Program-made: the position numbers and the translations under genes
Part shown: in pieces, positions 24,998 through 33,484 of the stretch
Layout of the letters: each line of letters starts with the position of its first letter
Position numbering within the stretch: the first letter of the stretch is position 1
From: JBHGXV01 sp041920505
Lineage (GTDB): Bacteria > Bacillota > Bacilli > Brevibacillales > Brevibacillaceae
DNA length: 64,000 nucleotides
Direction: 5' to 3'
Assembly: GCA_041920505.1 (NCBI GenBank)
Contig: JBHGXV010000040.1
Location: 1 to 64,000 of the forward strand
The notes under the pieces: model-generated
Databases searched by the model: none
The model's input: the letters and a program-made list of their open reading frames with translations, nothing else
Told to the model about the DNA's origin: nothing

Positions 24998-26255
24998 GAA
25001 AACGCAAATTCGTTTGGTGACGTTAAACATTCTGGTGTTCGTCCTGTTGCTGAACGCGCTGGGCATCGCGTTGTACATGTCGATGCAGCACCGTCTGTTT
25101 TCGCAGGTGGATCGGGAATTGCAGCAGATTGCCAAGCGTGTCGGGGAGGGGCCACCTCCGCACTTGCGGTTGGAGCGGCGAAGACCGCCTGATGTGGACC
25201 GCCGCATTGTCTTTTTGCTGTGGGACCAACAAGGCCAGTTGATTACCAAAGTGTTCGGCGAATCGATGGAAAAGGAAGATGTGATTCCGTTCCGGCCGAA
25301 CGGCGGCACGGAGACGATCCGGACCGTGACGGTCAACGGACAGCCGTATCGCGTGTACACGATGGCGACCACCAGGCAGACATGGGTGGACGATGAAATC
25401 CGAAACATCGGCTATATTCAGCTCATCTACAATCTGGAACCGGAAGAGAAAATGTTGAACACCCTGTTGTATGTGTTGGCGGTAGGCGGTCTCGTCAGCA
25501 TCCTGATCGCCATCGTCGCCGGGCTGTTCCTCGCCAAGCGGGCATTGATTCCCATCCAGTTGTCGTGGGAGAAGCAGCAGCAGTTCATCGCTGACGCTTC
25601 GCACGAACTGCGCACTCCGTTGTCGGTGATTCTGCTCAATCTGGAACGGCTGTTTCGCAATCCCGACCATACGATCGAAGAGGAGAGCGAGACGATCTCG
25701 GTCGCGATCCAGGAGACCAAGCGGCTCAACAAGCTGGTGGCCCATCTGCTGACGCTGGCCCGCTCCGACTCCAACGAAATGCAGATCATGATGAACCGGA
25801 TCAGGCTGGACGAAATCGTGCAGAAAAGCGTTCGCTCCTTTGAACAGCCCGCGTTGCTCAAAGGCATCCGGCTTACGGCCGACATCGAGGAGCCGTTGGA
25901 GATCACGGGCGATCAGGAACGGTTGTTTCAGTTGATGGTGATCCTTTTGGACAACGCCCTGAAGTACACGGACGAACAGGGCGAAGTCTCTGTGACCTGC
26001 AGGCGGGAAGGCCAATGGGTGTCGCTGGTGGTGGCGGATACCGGGATCGGGATCAAGAAAGAGGACATTCCGTATGTGTTTGACCGGTTTTTCCGGGGGG
26101 ACAAAATGCGCTCAACGGAAGGAACCGGATTGGGCCTGTCGATTGCCCAGTGGATCGTCGGAGCGCACGGCGGCAAAATTCGCGTGGACAGCGAAGAAGG
26201 GGCAGGGACGCGCGTCTACGTCACCCTGCCCGCGAAAGGAAAAGGGATTTTATAA
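24990..26255 (+). CDS. Sensor histidine kinase
   Basis: A 421-residue membrane kinase with helices at about residues 10-30 and 158-182 flanking an extracytoplasmic sensor region that is rich in Pro and Arg at its start (EGPPPHLRLERRRPPD). HisKA contains the phospho-acceptor His205 in ADASHELRTPLS; the HATPase domain shows LLDNALKYTDEQG and a GTGLGLS box. It pairs with the response regulator encoded immediately upstream. Confidence 0.9.
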   Translation: MFRKTQIRLVTLNILVFVLLLNALGIALYMSMQHRLFSQVDRELQQIAKRVGEGPPPHLRLERRRPPDVDRRIVFLLWDQQGQLITKVFGESMEKEDVIPFRPNGGTETIRTVTVNGQPYRVYTMATTRQTWVDDEIRNIGYIQLIYNLEPEEKMLNTLLYVLAVGGLVSILIAIVAGLFLAKRALIPIQLSWEKQQQFIADASHELRTPLSVILLNLERLFRNPDHTIEEESETISVAIQETKRLNKLVAHLLTLARSDSNEMQIMMNRIRLDEIVQKSVRSFEQPALLKGIRLTADIEEPLEITGDQERLFQLMVILLDNALKYTDEQGEVSVTCRREGQWVSLVVADTGIGIKKEDIPYVFDRFFRGDKMRSTEGTGLGLSIAQWIVGAHGGKIRVDSEEGAGTRVYVTLPAKGKGIL

Positions 26256-26259
26256 TTCG

Positions 26260-26907
26260 TCAGGCCAAGGCAGGCGCGATCAGCCTGCCTTTTTCCATGA
26301 ACAAGATCCGCTCGCCCAGCTTTTCGGCCTCGGCCAGATCGTGGGTGACCAACAGGATCGGGATTCTCCAGGTGCAGTGCAGTTCGCACAACATATCGTG
26401 GCATTGGTTGCGGGTTTCCTGATCCAGCGCGGAAAACGGTTCGTCCAACAGCAGCAGCTCGGGCTGGGTGGCCAGCGCGCGGGCCAAGGCGACCCGCTGT
26501 TTTTCGCCCCCGGAGATATGGGCCGGATATTTCGGCAGCAAATGCCCGATCTTCATCATCGTCAACAGTTGCCGGATCAGCGGGGACTGGAGCGTCAGCC
26601 CGGCTTTTCGCGCGCCGTACAAGATGTTTTGCTCAACGGTCATGTGCGGAAACAAGGCGTAGTCCTGAAACAGATAGCCGACGTTTCGCTGCCGGATGGG
26701 GAGCGGGCGCATCCGGTCGCGAAAAAAGACGCGGTCCTTAAGGACGATTGTGCCTTCGTCCGGGTGGACAATGCCGGCGATGGCGTTGAGCACGGTGGTT
26801 TTGCCCGACCCCGACGGACCGAACAAGACCACGATTTCGTCGGCGAGGTCGAACTGGACGTCGAGTGTGAAATGCGCCAATTGTTTGCGGATGGCAACCT
26901 GAAGCAT
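26260..26907 (-). CDS. modC: Molybdate ABC transporter ATP-binding protein
   Basis: A 215-residue ATPase with Walker A GPSGSGKTT, Q-loop LFQDYALFPHMTV, signature ISGGEKQRVALARAL, Walker B LLLLDEPFSALD and switch histidine in VTHDL. It lacks the C-terminal TOBE/MOP molybdate-sensing domain of Escherichia coli ModC (about 350 residues), as is common in Bacilli. It completes the modA-modB-modC operon and energises molybdate or tungstate import for the nitrate reductase cofactor. Confidence 0.87.
   Translation of the reverse strand: MLQVAIRKQLAHFTLDVQFDLADEIVVLFGPSGSGKTTVLNAIAGIVHPDEGTIVLKDRVFFRDRMRPLPIRQRNVGYLFQDYALFPHMTVEQNILYGARKAGLTLQSPLIRQLLTMMKIGHLLPKYPAHISGGEKQRVALARALATQPELLLLDEPFSALDQETRNQCHDMLCELHCTWRIPILLVTHDLAEAEKLGERILFMEKGRLIAPALA
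26269..26294 (+). terminator. Terminator of the RND/two-component operon
   Basis: GGCAGGC (26269-26275) pairs with GCCTGCC (26283-26289) followed by T-rich sequence. It lies inside the last codons of the convergent modC gene. Confidence 0.8.
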
Positions 26908-26919
26908 GCCGACTTCCTC

Positions 26920-27621
26920 CTATCCCTGAGATTGTCTGGTTTCGTCGGCGAAACGGCGGAGATTGCGCCTGCTCCACCAGTTGAGCCACATGATCGTGCT
27001 AAAGCCCAGCGCGATGATGACGATCACCCAAAAATACGCCCTGTCCATTTCCCCGTTTTCGACGGCGAAATAGATCGAAAGCGGGATGGTGTCCGTTTTG
27101 CCGGGGATGTATCCGGCCAGCATCAACGTAGCGCCGAATTCGCCCAGCGCCCGGGCGAACGCCAGCACGAGTCCGGCCAATACCCCCGGCCAAGCCAGCG
27201 GGAAGGAGACCGTCCAAAACACCCGCCACTCGGACGCTCCCATCGTACGGGCGGCCATTTCCAGGTTCTTGTCAACCGTCTGGAAAGCCGCCGCCGCGCT
27301 CTGGTACATCAACGGGAATGCGACGACGACAGAGGCGATCACCGCGCCAAGCCAACTGAACACGATCTGGACGCCAAACGCCTCCAGCAGCCAACGGCCG
27401 ATCAGTCCGTGCTTGCCAAACAGGACGAGCAAGGCAAAACCGACCACCGTCGGCGGCAACACCAGCGGCAACAGGAAGAGCGATTCGATCACGCTTTTGC
27501 CGGGAAACTCCTTGCGAGCCAAGAGACGCGCCAAAAGTACGCCACCGACAAACACGATAAAGGTGGCGATGCCGGCGACTTTGAGAGACAAATACAAGGG
27601 TGTCAAGTCGATTCCAGCCAT
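26920..27621 (-). CDS. modB: Molybdate ABC transporter permease
   Basis: A 233-residue permease with about five helices. Family motifs are ESLFLLPLVLPPTVVGFALL early, the EAA loop AARTMGASEWRVFWTVSFPLA and FARALGEFGATLMLAG. AGGAAGGT before ATG 27621 makes it preferable to the in-frame GTG at 27630. It lies 12 nt upstream of modC and 20 nt downstream of modA. Confidence 0.9.
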   Translation of the reverse strand: MAGIDLTPLYLSLKVAGIATFIVFVGGVLLARLLARKEFPGKSVIESLFLLPLVLPPTVVGFALLVLFGKHGLIGRWLLEAFGVQIVFSWLGAVIASVVVAFPLMYQSAAAAFQTVDKNLEMAARTMGASEWRVFWTVSFPLAWPGVLAGLVLAFARALGEFGATLMLAGYIPGKTDTIPLSIYFAVENGEMDRAYFWVIVIIALGFSTIMWLNWWSRRNLRRFADETRQSQG

Positions 27622-27641
27622 GGCAGCCACCTTCCTGGTTA

Positions 27642-28439
27642 TTATTGAAAACCGTATTTCTTCAAGATAGATTGTCCTTTGTCACTCACAAGAAAATCAA
27701 TGAACGCTTTGGCTTCAGCGGCGTGGGCGCTGCCAGCGATGACCGCTGCCGGATAGACGATCGGCTGGTGCCACTCCGGTTTGGAGATGGCCACAATTTT
27801 TACCTTGGGAGAGATGGCCGCGTCGCTCGTGTAGACGATACCGGCATCGGCATTGCCCGATTCCACGTAGGTGAGCACCTGGCGGACGTCTGAGCCGTAG
27901 ACCAGCTTGTCTTTCCACTGGTTCAACAGGTTAAGCTTAGTCAGCACTTCATTGGCATAGCGGCCGGCGGGCACGATCTTGGGCTCGCCTATGGCCAGAT
28001 GGGAAAGTGGCGCGTCGCGCAAATCCTCAAACGACGTGAGGGTCAGTTTGCTGTCAGCGGGAATGATCAGGGCCAGTTCATTTTTGGCGAAGGTGGTACG
28101 CGTGTCGGCCGCGATCAGTTGTTTTTGCTGGAGCGTGTCCATGTCCTTGGCGCTGGCTGACAGGAACAGGTCGGTCGGGGCCCCCTGCTCGATTTGTTGC
28201 GCCAATTTGCCGGAACTGCCGAAAATATATGTTACACTAACAGTAGAATGTTCTTGTTCGTAGGCTTGCTTGCATTCGTTCAAGGCATCGGTCAGACTGG
28301 CGGCGGCACTGACAGTAAGGGTTGTCTTGCTGGCTGCGGGCGCTTCGGACGAAGGTGTTTGCGTTTGGGGTTGGTCTGCGCACCCTGTTGCGAACAGCAA
28401 CAGGCAAATGGTGAGGATGGAAGCGAAAATCCGATTCAT
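27642..28439 (-). CDS. modA: Molybdate-binding lipoprotein
   Basis: A 265-residue binding protein with a lipobox LLFATGC (Cys20) and a Pro/Ser-rich linker. The mature domain begins with LTVSAAASLTDALNE, the ModA anion-binding signature, followed by FGSSGKLAQQIEQGAPTD. A late GNADAGIVYTSDA motif is also typical. It captures molybdate (or tungstate) outside the membrane for ModBC. A consensus -10 TATAAT lies in the intergenic region on the minus strand (28478-28483), overlapping an inverted repeat. Confidence 0.92.
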   Translation of the reverse strand: MNRIFASILTICLLLFATGCADQPQTQTPSSEAPAASKTTLTVSAAASLTDALNECKQAYEQEHSTVSVTYIFGSSGKLAQQIEQGAPTDLFLSASAKDMDTLQQKQLIAADTRTTFAKNELALIIPADSKLTLTSFEDLRDAPLSHLAIGEPKIVPAGRYANEVLTKLNLLNQWKDKLVYGSDVRQVLTYVESGNADAGIVYTSDAAISPKVKIVAISKPEWHQPIVYPAAVIAGSAHAAEAKAFIDFLVSDKGQSILKKYGFQ

Positions 28440-28477
28440 TACCTGATTCTCCTATTCTCCTGTATGGTTTTTACTCT

Positions 28478-28509
28478 ATTATAACGTATATTGTTCTGTC
28501 TTGTTATAA
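28478..28509. promoter_or_regulatory. modA/regulator divergent control region
   Basis: TTATAAC (28479-28485) and GTTATAA (28503-28509) form an inverted repeat with a 17-bp centre. The left arm overlaps the minus-strand -10 TATAAT of modA. AT-rich direct repeats (ATAAATAATTATAAATAAT) follow toward the regulator gene. A repressor bound here would control modABC and perhaps the regulator itself. Confidence 0.5.
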
Positions 28510-28547
28510 ATAATTATAAATAATGATATGTAGTTTCGGAGGGGCTC

Positions 28548-29498
28548 ATGAGTAAAGAGATTTCCTACACGACGGAAGAAGTGGCCAAGATTTTGCGCGT
28601 CTCCAAGCTGACGGTGTACGACTTGATCAAAAAGGGAGAGCTGCCGGCGTACCGGGTGGGGCGGCAGATGCGGGTGGACGCGTCCGATCTGGAAGCCTAC
28701 AAGCTGCGTTCCAAAGGGGACGCCAAGCCGTTGAAGCCTGCTGCGGGCGTCGCCCGGCCCGAGCCGGAGCGGGAGGCGGCTGCGGCTGCACAGCGAAGTG
28801 TCATCATCAGTGGCCAGGACATCACGCTCGACCTGTTGGCCAACCATATCGAGAGCCGGCAGAACGGCCTTAGGCCACTGCGCTCCTACACCGGCAGTCT
28901 CAACAGTTTGATCTCCATGTACAACGGCGAGTCGGACGTGGTGAGCACGCATTTGTTGGACGCGGACACGAACGAGTACAATCTGCCGTACATCCGCAAG
29001 CTGCTTGTCGGCCAGTCGTACGTGGTGGTTCACCTCCTCTCCCGTTGGGCCGGGCTGTACGTGCCACAGGGCAACCCGAAGCAGGTGAAGGGCTGGAAGG
29101 ACCTGGGGCGACCGGATATTGCCATCGTCAACCGGGAGAAAGGCTCCGGGGCCCGCGTTCTGCTGGATGAACAGATCCGGGCGCACGGGCTTTCCAAGCG
29201 GGCGATTCGCGGCTATGACGCGGTGGAAACCAGCCATCTCGCCGTTGCCAGCGCGGTCGCCAGCGGCCAGGCGGACATAGGTGTGGGCATCGAAAAGGCG
29301 GCGCGCATCGTCGGTCTTGATTTTATCCCGCTGATCCAGGAGAGCTACGATCTGGTGCTGCTCAAATCGCCAGCCAATCAGAAGCTGATCGAGATCGTCC
29401 TGGACATTTTGCGATCGAGTGCCTTTCAGAACGAGATCAAGGCGATTGGCGGCTACGATGTCTCGCGGACAGGCGAAATTCGTTTCGAGACGGAATAA
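28548..29498 (+). CDS. HTH (excisionase-type) and PBP-like domain molybdate regulator
   Basis: A 316-residue cytoplasmic protein. Residues 1-55 are an excisionase-type helix-turn-helix (YTTEEVAKILRVSKLTVYDL). After an Ala/Glu-rich linker, residues about 85-300 form a PBP-like ligand-binding domain (LLANHIESRQNG; DIAIVNREKGSGARVLLDEQ; GQADIGVGIEKAAR). This architecture is common for one-component regulators next to molybdate/tungstate transporters. GGAGGGG lies before ATG 28548. Divergent to modA and sharing its control region, it probably represses modABC when oxyanion or cofactor is sufficient. Confidence 0.82.
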   Translation: MSKEISYTTEEVAKILRVSKLTVYDLIKKGELPAYRVGRQMRVDASDLEAYKLRSKGDAKPLKPAAGVARPEPEREAAAAAQRSVIISGQDITLDLLANHIESRQNGLRPLRSYTGSLNSLISMYNGESDVVSTHLLDADTNEYNLPYIRKLLVGQSYVVVHLLSRWAGLYVPQGNPKQVKGWKDLGRPDIAIVNREKGSGARVLLDEQIRAHGLSKRAIRGYDAVETSHLAVASAVASGQADIGVGIEKAARIVGLDFIPLIQESYDLVLLKSPANQKLIEIVLDILRSSAFQNEIKAIGGYDVSRTGEIRFETE

Positions 29499-29517
29499 GG
29501 AAAAGGGAAAAGGAAGT

Positions 29518-29552
29518 CCTCGCCAGCCGTACAGGCAGGCGGGAATTTTTTT
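29518..29552 (+). terminator. Terminator after the mod regulator
   Basis: CCTCGCC pairs with GGCGGG over an inner loop containing GCC/GGC pairs, followed by seven T ending at 29552. Confidence 0.75.
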
Positions 29553-29637
29553 GCCAGGGCGAAAAATCAGGGGAATTGTCGGGAGGAGAACAGGGAATTC
29601 CCTGACATACAGAATCCCTGCGCGTATGTAGAATGAA

Positions 29638-29762
29638 GGTACAAAGGGATACACACCTTCGAGCCGACGCGCCTACGGCTAATCTTTCGGAAAAGCTATG
29701 GACGATCGGCCTGGGCCCAGTGCCCACGGGGTATATGGGGAAACGCATATGCCTTCACGTTT
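29638..29762 (+). ncRNA. Candidate Moco (molybdenum cofactor) riboswitch leader
   Basis: The 290-bp gene-free stretch before 29786 contains a structured, GC-rich segment. Features that recall the MOCO RNA motif are CGAGCC near the 5' side, CGGCTAAT, a short CUUU/AAAG stem, GGGC/GCCC pairing, then GGGGAAACGCATATGCCTTCAC at the 3' side, comparable to the GGAAAGG...CATGGCTTCAC end of known Moco aptamers. The flanking genes (modABC, narGHJI) are molybdenum-linked. Pairings visible by eye: AGCCG/CGGCT, GGGC/GCCC and GTATATG/CATATGC. Assigned from remembered consensus, not by covariance search. Confidence 0.5.
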
Positions 29763-29785
29763 GGAAAAGAAGGGAGATGGCAAGC

Positions 29786-30574
29786 ATGGCGTTTGTCTGG
29801 AACAAACAAAATCTGGTCTGGTTTGAAAAGGCCGCGGAGTTGACCACGTTTTACCGCGACATCGCGGCGCATTGCGCGTTTTTGCTGCGGCCGTCCGCCC
29901 GTGTGCTGGACCTCGGCTGCGGAGCGGGCTACCTCAGCTTGGCGCTCGCGCCGCACGTGGAGTCTGTCACCGCGCTGGATCTGAACACAGAAGCAATCCG
30001 CTTTCTCAGGCACAAGGCGGCGCGTGAAGGCCTGGGCAACATTCGCGGCAAGGTGGAGGATTGGACCGCGCTTGGGGCCGAGCAGTCGGCCGATGTCGTC
30101 TTTCTCAGCTACTGCGACGGGCTTATGACGCGACTGGACAAACTGGGCGAATTGACCCGCCAGTACCTGGTGGTCGTTTTGCCCGATGTGTCCAGGGAAA
30201 GCCGGTTTACGTTCGGCACGATTCCGCTTTCCGCCAAACCGCGCAAGCATCGGGAGACGCTGCAAAAAGCGGTGTTGTTTCTCGGGCAGGAGCGGATATC
30301 GTATCACCTGATCCGCTTGTCTAGCGAATTCGGGCAGCCGTTTGATAGCGTGGAAGACTTCGAAGCGTTTCTGGAATATTACTACCGGGTGCCGAAAGGG
30401 TCGATTCCGCCGGAGGAACTGACCGTCTGCCTGCAGAAGCGGGGCGACGGATACTACTTGCCCAAACGCAGGCAAAGCGGCATCCTGATCCTGAAAAAAG
30501 AAGACATAGCCGCGTGGATGACAGAGAGGCGAACCGTGACCGAGCCGCATCGGCAGGCGGTCAGGACGGCCTGA
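29786..30574 (+). CDS. SAM-dependent methyltransferase, function unknown
   Basis: A 262-residue class I methyltransferase. The SAM motif VLDLGCGAGYLSLALAP is about 45 residues in, followed by VTALDLNTEAIRFL and a motif II-like SADVVFLSYCDGL. GAAGGGAG is 9 nt before ATG 29786; an ATG at 29777 overlaps that site. The C-terminal part is basic and ends EPHRQAVRTA. It sits alone between the molybdate regulator and the nitrate reductase operon, behind a structured leader that may be a Moco riboswitch, so a link to molybdenum metabolism is inferred. Substrate is unknown. Confidence 0.75.
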   Translation: MAFVWNKQNLVWFEKAAELTTFYRDIAAHCAFLLRPSARVLDLGCGAGYLSLALAPHVESVTALDLNTEAIRFLRHKAAREGLGNIRGKVEDWTALGAEQSADVVFLSYCDGLMTRLDKLGELTRQYLVVVLPDVSRESRFTFGTIPLSAKPRKHRETLQKAVLFLGQERISYHLIRLSSEFGQPFDSVEDFEAFLEYYYRVPKGSIPPEELTVCLQKRGDGYYLPKRRQSGILILKKEDIAAWMTERRTVTEPHRQAVRTA

Positions 30575-30625
30575 TACCCGGCGGTCCCGGGGCCCGAAGT
30601 TTCTGGCCCCCTGCGGCGACATGGG

Positions 30626-30690
30626 AAAAACGAGAGCTGAAACGTGCGAAGGCGACGCTTGGGTCGTCCGCGTGTTTCAGCTCTCGTTTT
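30626..30690. terminator. Bidirectional terminator between the methyltransferase gene and narI
   Basis: ACGAGAGCTGAAAC and GTTTCAGCTCTCGT form a long outer stem, with A-run on the left and T-run on the right, so it can stop transcription from both sides. Confidence 0.85.
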
Positions 30691-30715
30691 GTGTTCGGCA
30701 CTGGTATCGTTTCTG

Positions 30716-31402
30716 TTATTTTGGTCCGACGCTACGGTAGACCACATAGCGGCGGTTCAGGTACTCAAGCGGCAGGCTCCAGACGTGCACCAGCCGCGTA
30801 AACGGCCAGACGCCGAACAGCAAGAATGCGGCGAGGATGTGAATCTGGAAACCGAGCGGGGCGGCGAGAATCAGGCTGGTGTCCGGACGAAACGTCAGAA
30901 TGCCGCGAAACCACGGCCCGATAAAGGCGCGGTAGTCAAACACGCCGCCGGTCGCGGTGTAGCCGACCGTGTTGGTAAAGCCGGTGCCAATGACGACAAT
31001 CAAGAGCGTCAGCACGAGGAAATCGCTTTTGCTGCTGTTGACGAAGATTCGTCTTACTGTAAGACGGCGAACCAGCAGAAAAACGATGCTGACGATGGTC
31101 GCCAGCCCGGCCAGGCCGCCGATGTAGACCGCGCCGAAGTGGTACATGTGATCGGTGATGCCGATTGCGTCGTAAAACCCTCGGGGGATGAGGATGCCGG
31201 CGACGTGTCCGAAAAAAACGAACACGATCCCCCAGTGAAACAACGTGCTGGCCCAGCCGAGACGGCCCTTTTCCAGAAACTCGCTGGACTTGGCAGACCA
31301 GCCGAACTGGTCAGTGTTGTAGCGGTAGATGTGGCCGAAGACAAACAGGGTGAGCATCACATACGGGTAAATCAGCCACAGGAATTGGGCGAGAATCGTC
31401 AT
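30716..31402 (-). CDS. narI: Respiratory nitrate reductase gamma subunit (cytochrome b)
   Basis: A 228-residue membrane subunit with five predicted helices. Haem-ligand histidines are expected in LFHWGIVFVFFGHVAG and in GFQIHILAAFLLFG. It oxidises menaquinol at the outer face and passes electrons to NarH. Last gene of narGHJI; the bidirectional terminator at 30626-30690 follows. Confidence 0.95.
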   Translation of the reverse strand: MTILAQFLWLIYPYVMLTLFVFGHIYRYNTDQFGWSAKSSEFLEKGRLGWASTLFHWGIVFVFFGHVAGILIPRGFYDAIGITDHMYHFGAVYIGGLAGLATIVSIVFLLVRRLTVRRIFVNSSKSDFLVLTLLIVVIGTGFTNTVGYTATGGVFDYRAFIGPWFRGILTFRPDTSLILAAPLGFQIHILAAFLLFGVWPFTRLVHVWSLPLEYLNRRYVVYRSVGPK

Positions 31403-31440
31403 CCAAACCCTCCTTTGCGTGATCGGTAACCAGACGATGA

Positions 31441-31968
31441 TTACGAGGCTTCCCGCTCCGCGATCAGCGAGTCAATCGCCAGCACGCATCCCTGCAGTAC
31501 CCAACGGTAGGGATTTTGCGCCTCATGCAGGTCGGCGAGGAGCCGGTCGATCACCCACTTGTGAATCATGAACACCTTGAGTGCGTGCTCCGGTGGGGCG
31601 AGCGAGGCGAATTCCAGGATGAGCGGGAGGTAATCGGGCAACTCGTCGTCTTCAAGCGGAAATCCTGCCTGGGCGAACTCTTCCTTCAGTTTGAGAAACG
31701 CGGGGCCGCGATCCCGGTTGTCGCCAAACACGCTGTAGGTGAGGTACAGGGTGGTCTTGTCGCTGAAGTCGAACGTGCGGACATAGGTCTCGCACGCATC
31801 GATCAGCGGGGTGTTCTCCAGGTAATCGAGAAAGCGGAGGAAGGGCTCCTGCACGTGCTTGTCGGTAAGCGAGCGGACTTCCCAGATCAGATCTTCGTGC
31901 ACCCAGTCGGCGGACGGGTACTGCAACAGAATGGACGCCAACCTAAAGATTTTTTGGTGTTCGTTCAT
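31441..31968 (-). CDS. narJ: Nitrate reductase molybdenum cofactor assembly chaperone
   Basis: A 175-residue TorD/NarJ-family chaperone (FRLASILLQYPSADW; YVRTFDFSDKTTLYLTY, a family hallmark; HALKVFMIHKW). It binds apo-NarG and ensures cofactor insertion before membrane docking. GGGGGGA precedes ATG 31968, and the gene overlaps the narH end by 26 nt. Confidence 0.93.
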   Translation of the reverse strand: MNEHQKIFRLASILLQYPSADWVHEDLIWEVRSLTDKHVQEPFLRFLDYLENTPLIDACETYVRTFDFSDKTTLYLTYSVFGDNRDRGPAFLKLKEEFAQAGFPLEDDELPDYLPLILEFASLAPPEHALKVFMIHKWVIDRLLADLHEAQNPYRWVLQGCVLAIDSLIAEREAS

Positions 31969-33484
31969 GTAAATCCCCCCAGTAATCGTGTGCAAACTTG
32001 TAGTCTCCCGACACCGCGTGGTTGACCGCGCAGCCCGAGCAGCCTTCCATGAAGTCGAACCCGACCGTTCCCTGGCCGAGGTACATGTTGTCCGCCACTT
32101 CGCGGTGGGCGGAGGGGATCACGTAGCGGTCGGAGTATTTGGCGATTGCCGCCAGCTCGTACATGTCGCGCACAGTCTGCTCGGAGAGGCTGACTTCGTC
32201 GAGAATGCGCTTGTCCGGCTCCTGCCCCAGGTTGACCGAGCGCATGTAGCTGCGCATCGCCACCAGCTTTTTCAGCACGGCGCGGATCACCTCCGTATCC
32301 CCAGCCGTCAGCAAGTTGGCGAGGTATTCGACCGGAATCCGCATCCGATCGATCGCCGGAAACATGACGTGCGGGTCGATCTGGTCTGTGTCGGACAGAT
32401 TGCCCATGATCGGACTGAGCGGTGGGATGTACCAGACCATCGGCAAGGTACGGTATTCCGGGTGCAGCGGCAGGGCGATCCGCTGTTCGACCGCCAGCTT
32501 GTAGACCGGTGAACGCTGGGCGGCTTCGATCCAGTCTTCCTGATAACCGGCCTTGCGCGCCTCGCGGATCACCTCGGGATCGTGCGGATCGAGGAAGACG
32601 CCGAGATGCGCTTCGTACAGGGCTTTCTCATCCGTCACCGAAGCGGCTGCTTCCACTTTGTCCAGGTCGTAAAAGACCAGCCCGATGTAGCGCAAACGGC
32701 CGACACACGTTTCCGAACAGACGGTGGGCATGCCCGCCTCGATCCGCGGGAAGCAGAATGTGCACTTTTCCGCCTTGTGCGTTTTCCAGTTGAAATACAC
32801 CTTCTTGTACGGACAACCGGACATGCAGAAGCGCCAACTGCGGCAGGCGTCGGGGTCGACCAGCACGATGCCGTCCTCTTCGCGTTTGTAGATCGCCCCG
32901 GACGGGCAGGAGGAGACGCAGGGCGGGTTGAGGCAGTGCTCGCAGATGCGCGGCAGGTACATCATGAACGCCTGCTCGAACTCGAACTTCACTTTTTCCT
33001 CCAGGCCCTGCATGTTGGGGTCGCGCTGGCCGGTCACGTAAACACCGGCCAGGTCATCTTCCCAGTTGGGCCCCCACTTGATCTCCATGTAATCGCCGGT
33101 CAACTGCGACTTGGGCCGGGCGGTCGGCTGATGCTCGCCTTCCCCTCTGGTGAACAGCACTTCGTAATCGTAGGTCCACGGCTCGTAGTAGTCGTCGATC
33201 GGCGTCAAGTGGGGATTGTGAAACAGGTGCAAGAGTTTGTGCAGCCGCCCTCCGGCGCGCAATTCCAGTTTTCCGTCCTTTAAGATCCAACCGCCCTTGT
33301 GACGGTCCTGGTTCTCCCACTCCTTGGGATAGCCAATCCCCGGCTTCGTCTCGACGTTGTTCCACCACATGTACTCCGCGCCCGGACGGTTGGTCCACGT
33401 GTTGTTGCAGGTGATGCTGCAGGTGTGGCAGCCGATGCACTTGTCCAGGTTCATGACCATCCCGAATTGGGCCCTAATCTTCAA
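31943..33484 (-). CDS. narH: Respiratory nitrate reductase beta subunit
   Basis: A 513-residue iron-sulfur subunit. Cluster ligands are in DKCIGCHTCSITCNNTW, CEHCLNPPCVSSC, CRSWRFCMSGCPYKK and CTFCFPRIEAGMPTVC. The tryptophan in CRSWRFC replaces a cysteine, as expected for the 3Fe-4S cluster. It transfers electrons from NarI haem to NarG. It overlaps narG by 11 nt. Confidence 0.96.
   Translation of the reverse strand: MKIRAQFGMVMNLDKCIGCHTCSITCNNTWTNRPGAEYMWWNNVETKPGIGYPKEWENQDRHKGGWILKDGKLELRAGGRLHKLLHLFHNPHLTPIDDYYEPWTYDYEVLFTRGEGEHQPTARPKSQLTGDYMEIKWGPNWEDDLAGVYVTGQRDPNMQGLEEKVKFEFEQAFMMYLPRICEHCLNPPCVSSCPSGAIYKREEDGIVLVDPDACRSWRFCMSGCPYKKVYFNWKTHKAEKCTFCFPRIEAGMPTVCSETCVGRLRYIGLVFYDLDKVEAAASVTDEKALYEAHLGVFLDPHDPEVIREARKAGYQEDWIEAAQRSPVYKLAVEQRIALPLHPEYRTLPMVWYIPPLSPIMGNLSDTDQIDPHVMFPAIDRMRIPVEYLANLLTAGDTEVIRAVLKKLVAMRSYMRSVNLGQEPDKRILDEVSLSEQTVRDMYELAAIAKYSDRYVIPSAHREVADNMYLGQGTVGFDFMEGCSGCAVNHAVSGDYKFAHDYWGDLHERTPKNL

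Noticed and set aside
26074..27648. 524-codon plus-strand frame opposite modC and modB
   Set aside because: Translation is rich in Gln/Arg/His with no domain, and the opposite strand encodes intact ModC and ModB motifs.
29638..29762. Cyclic-di-GMP, ZTP, fluoride or guanidine riboswitch in the methyltransferase leader
   Set aside because: The conserved cores of those classes were not found; the Moco-like blocks and molybdenum gene context fit better.
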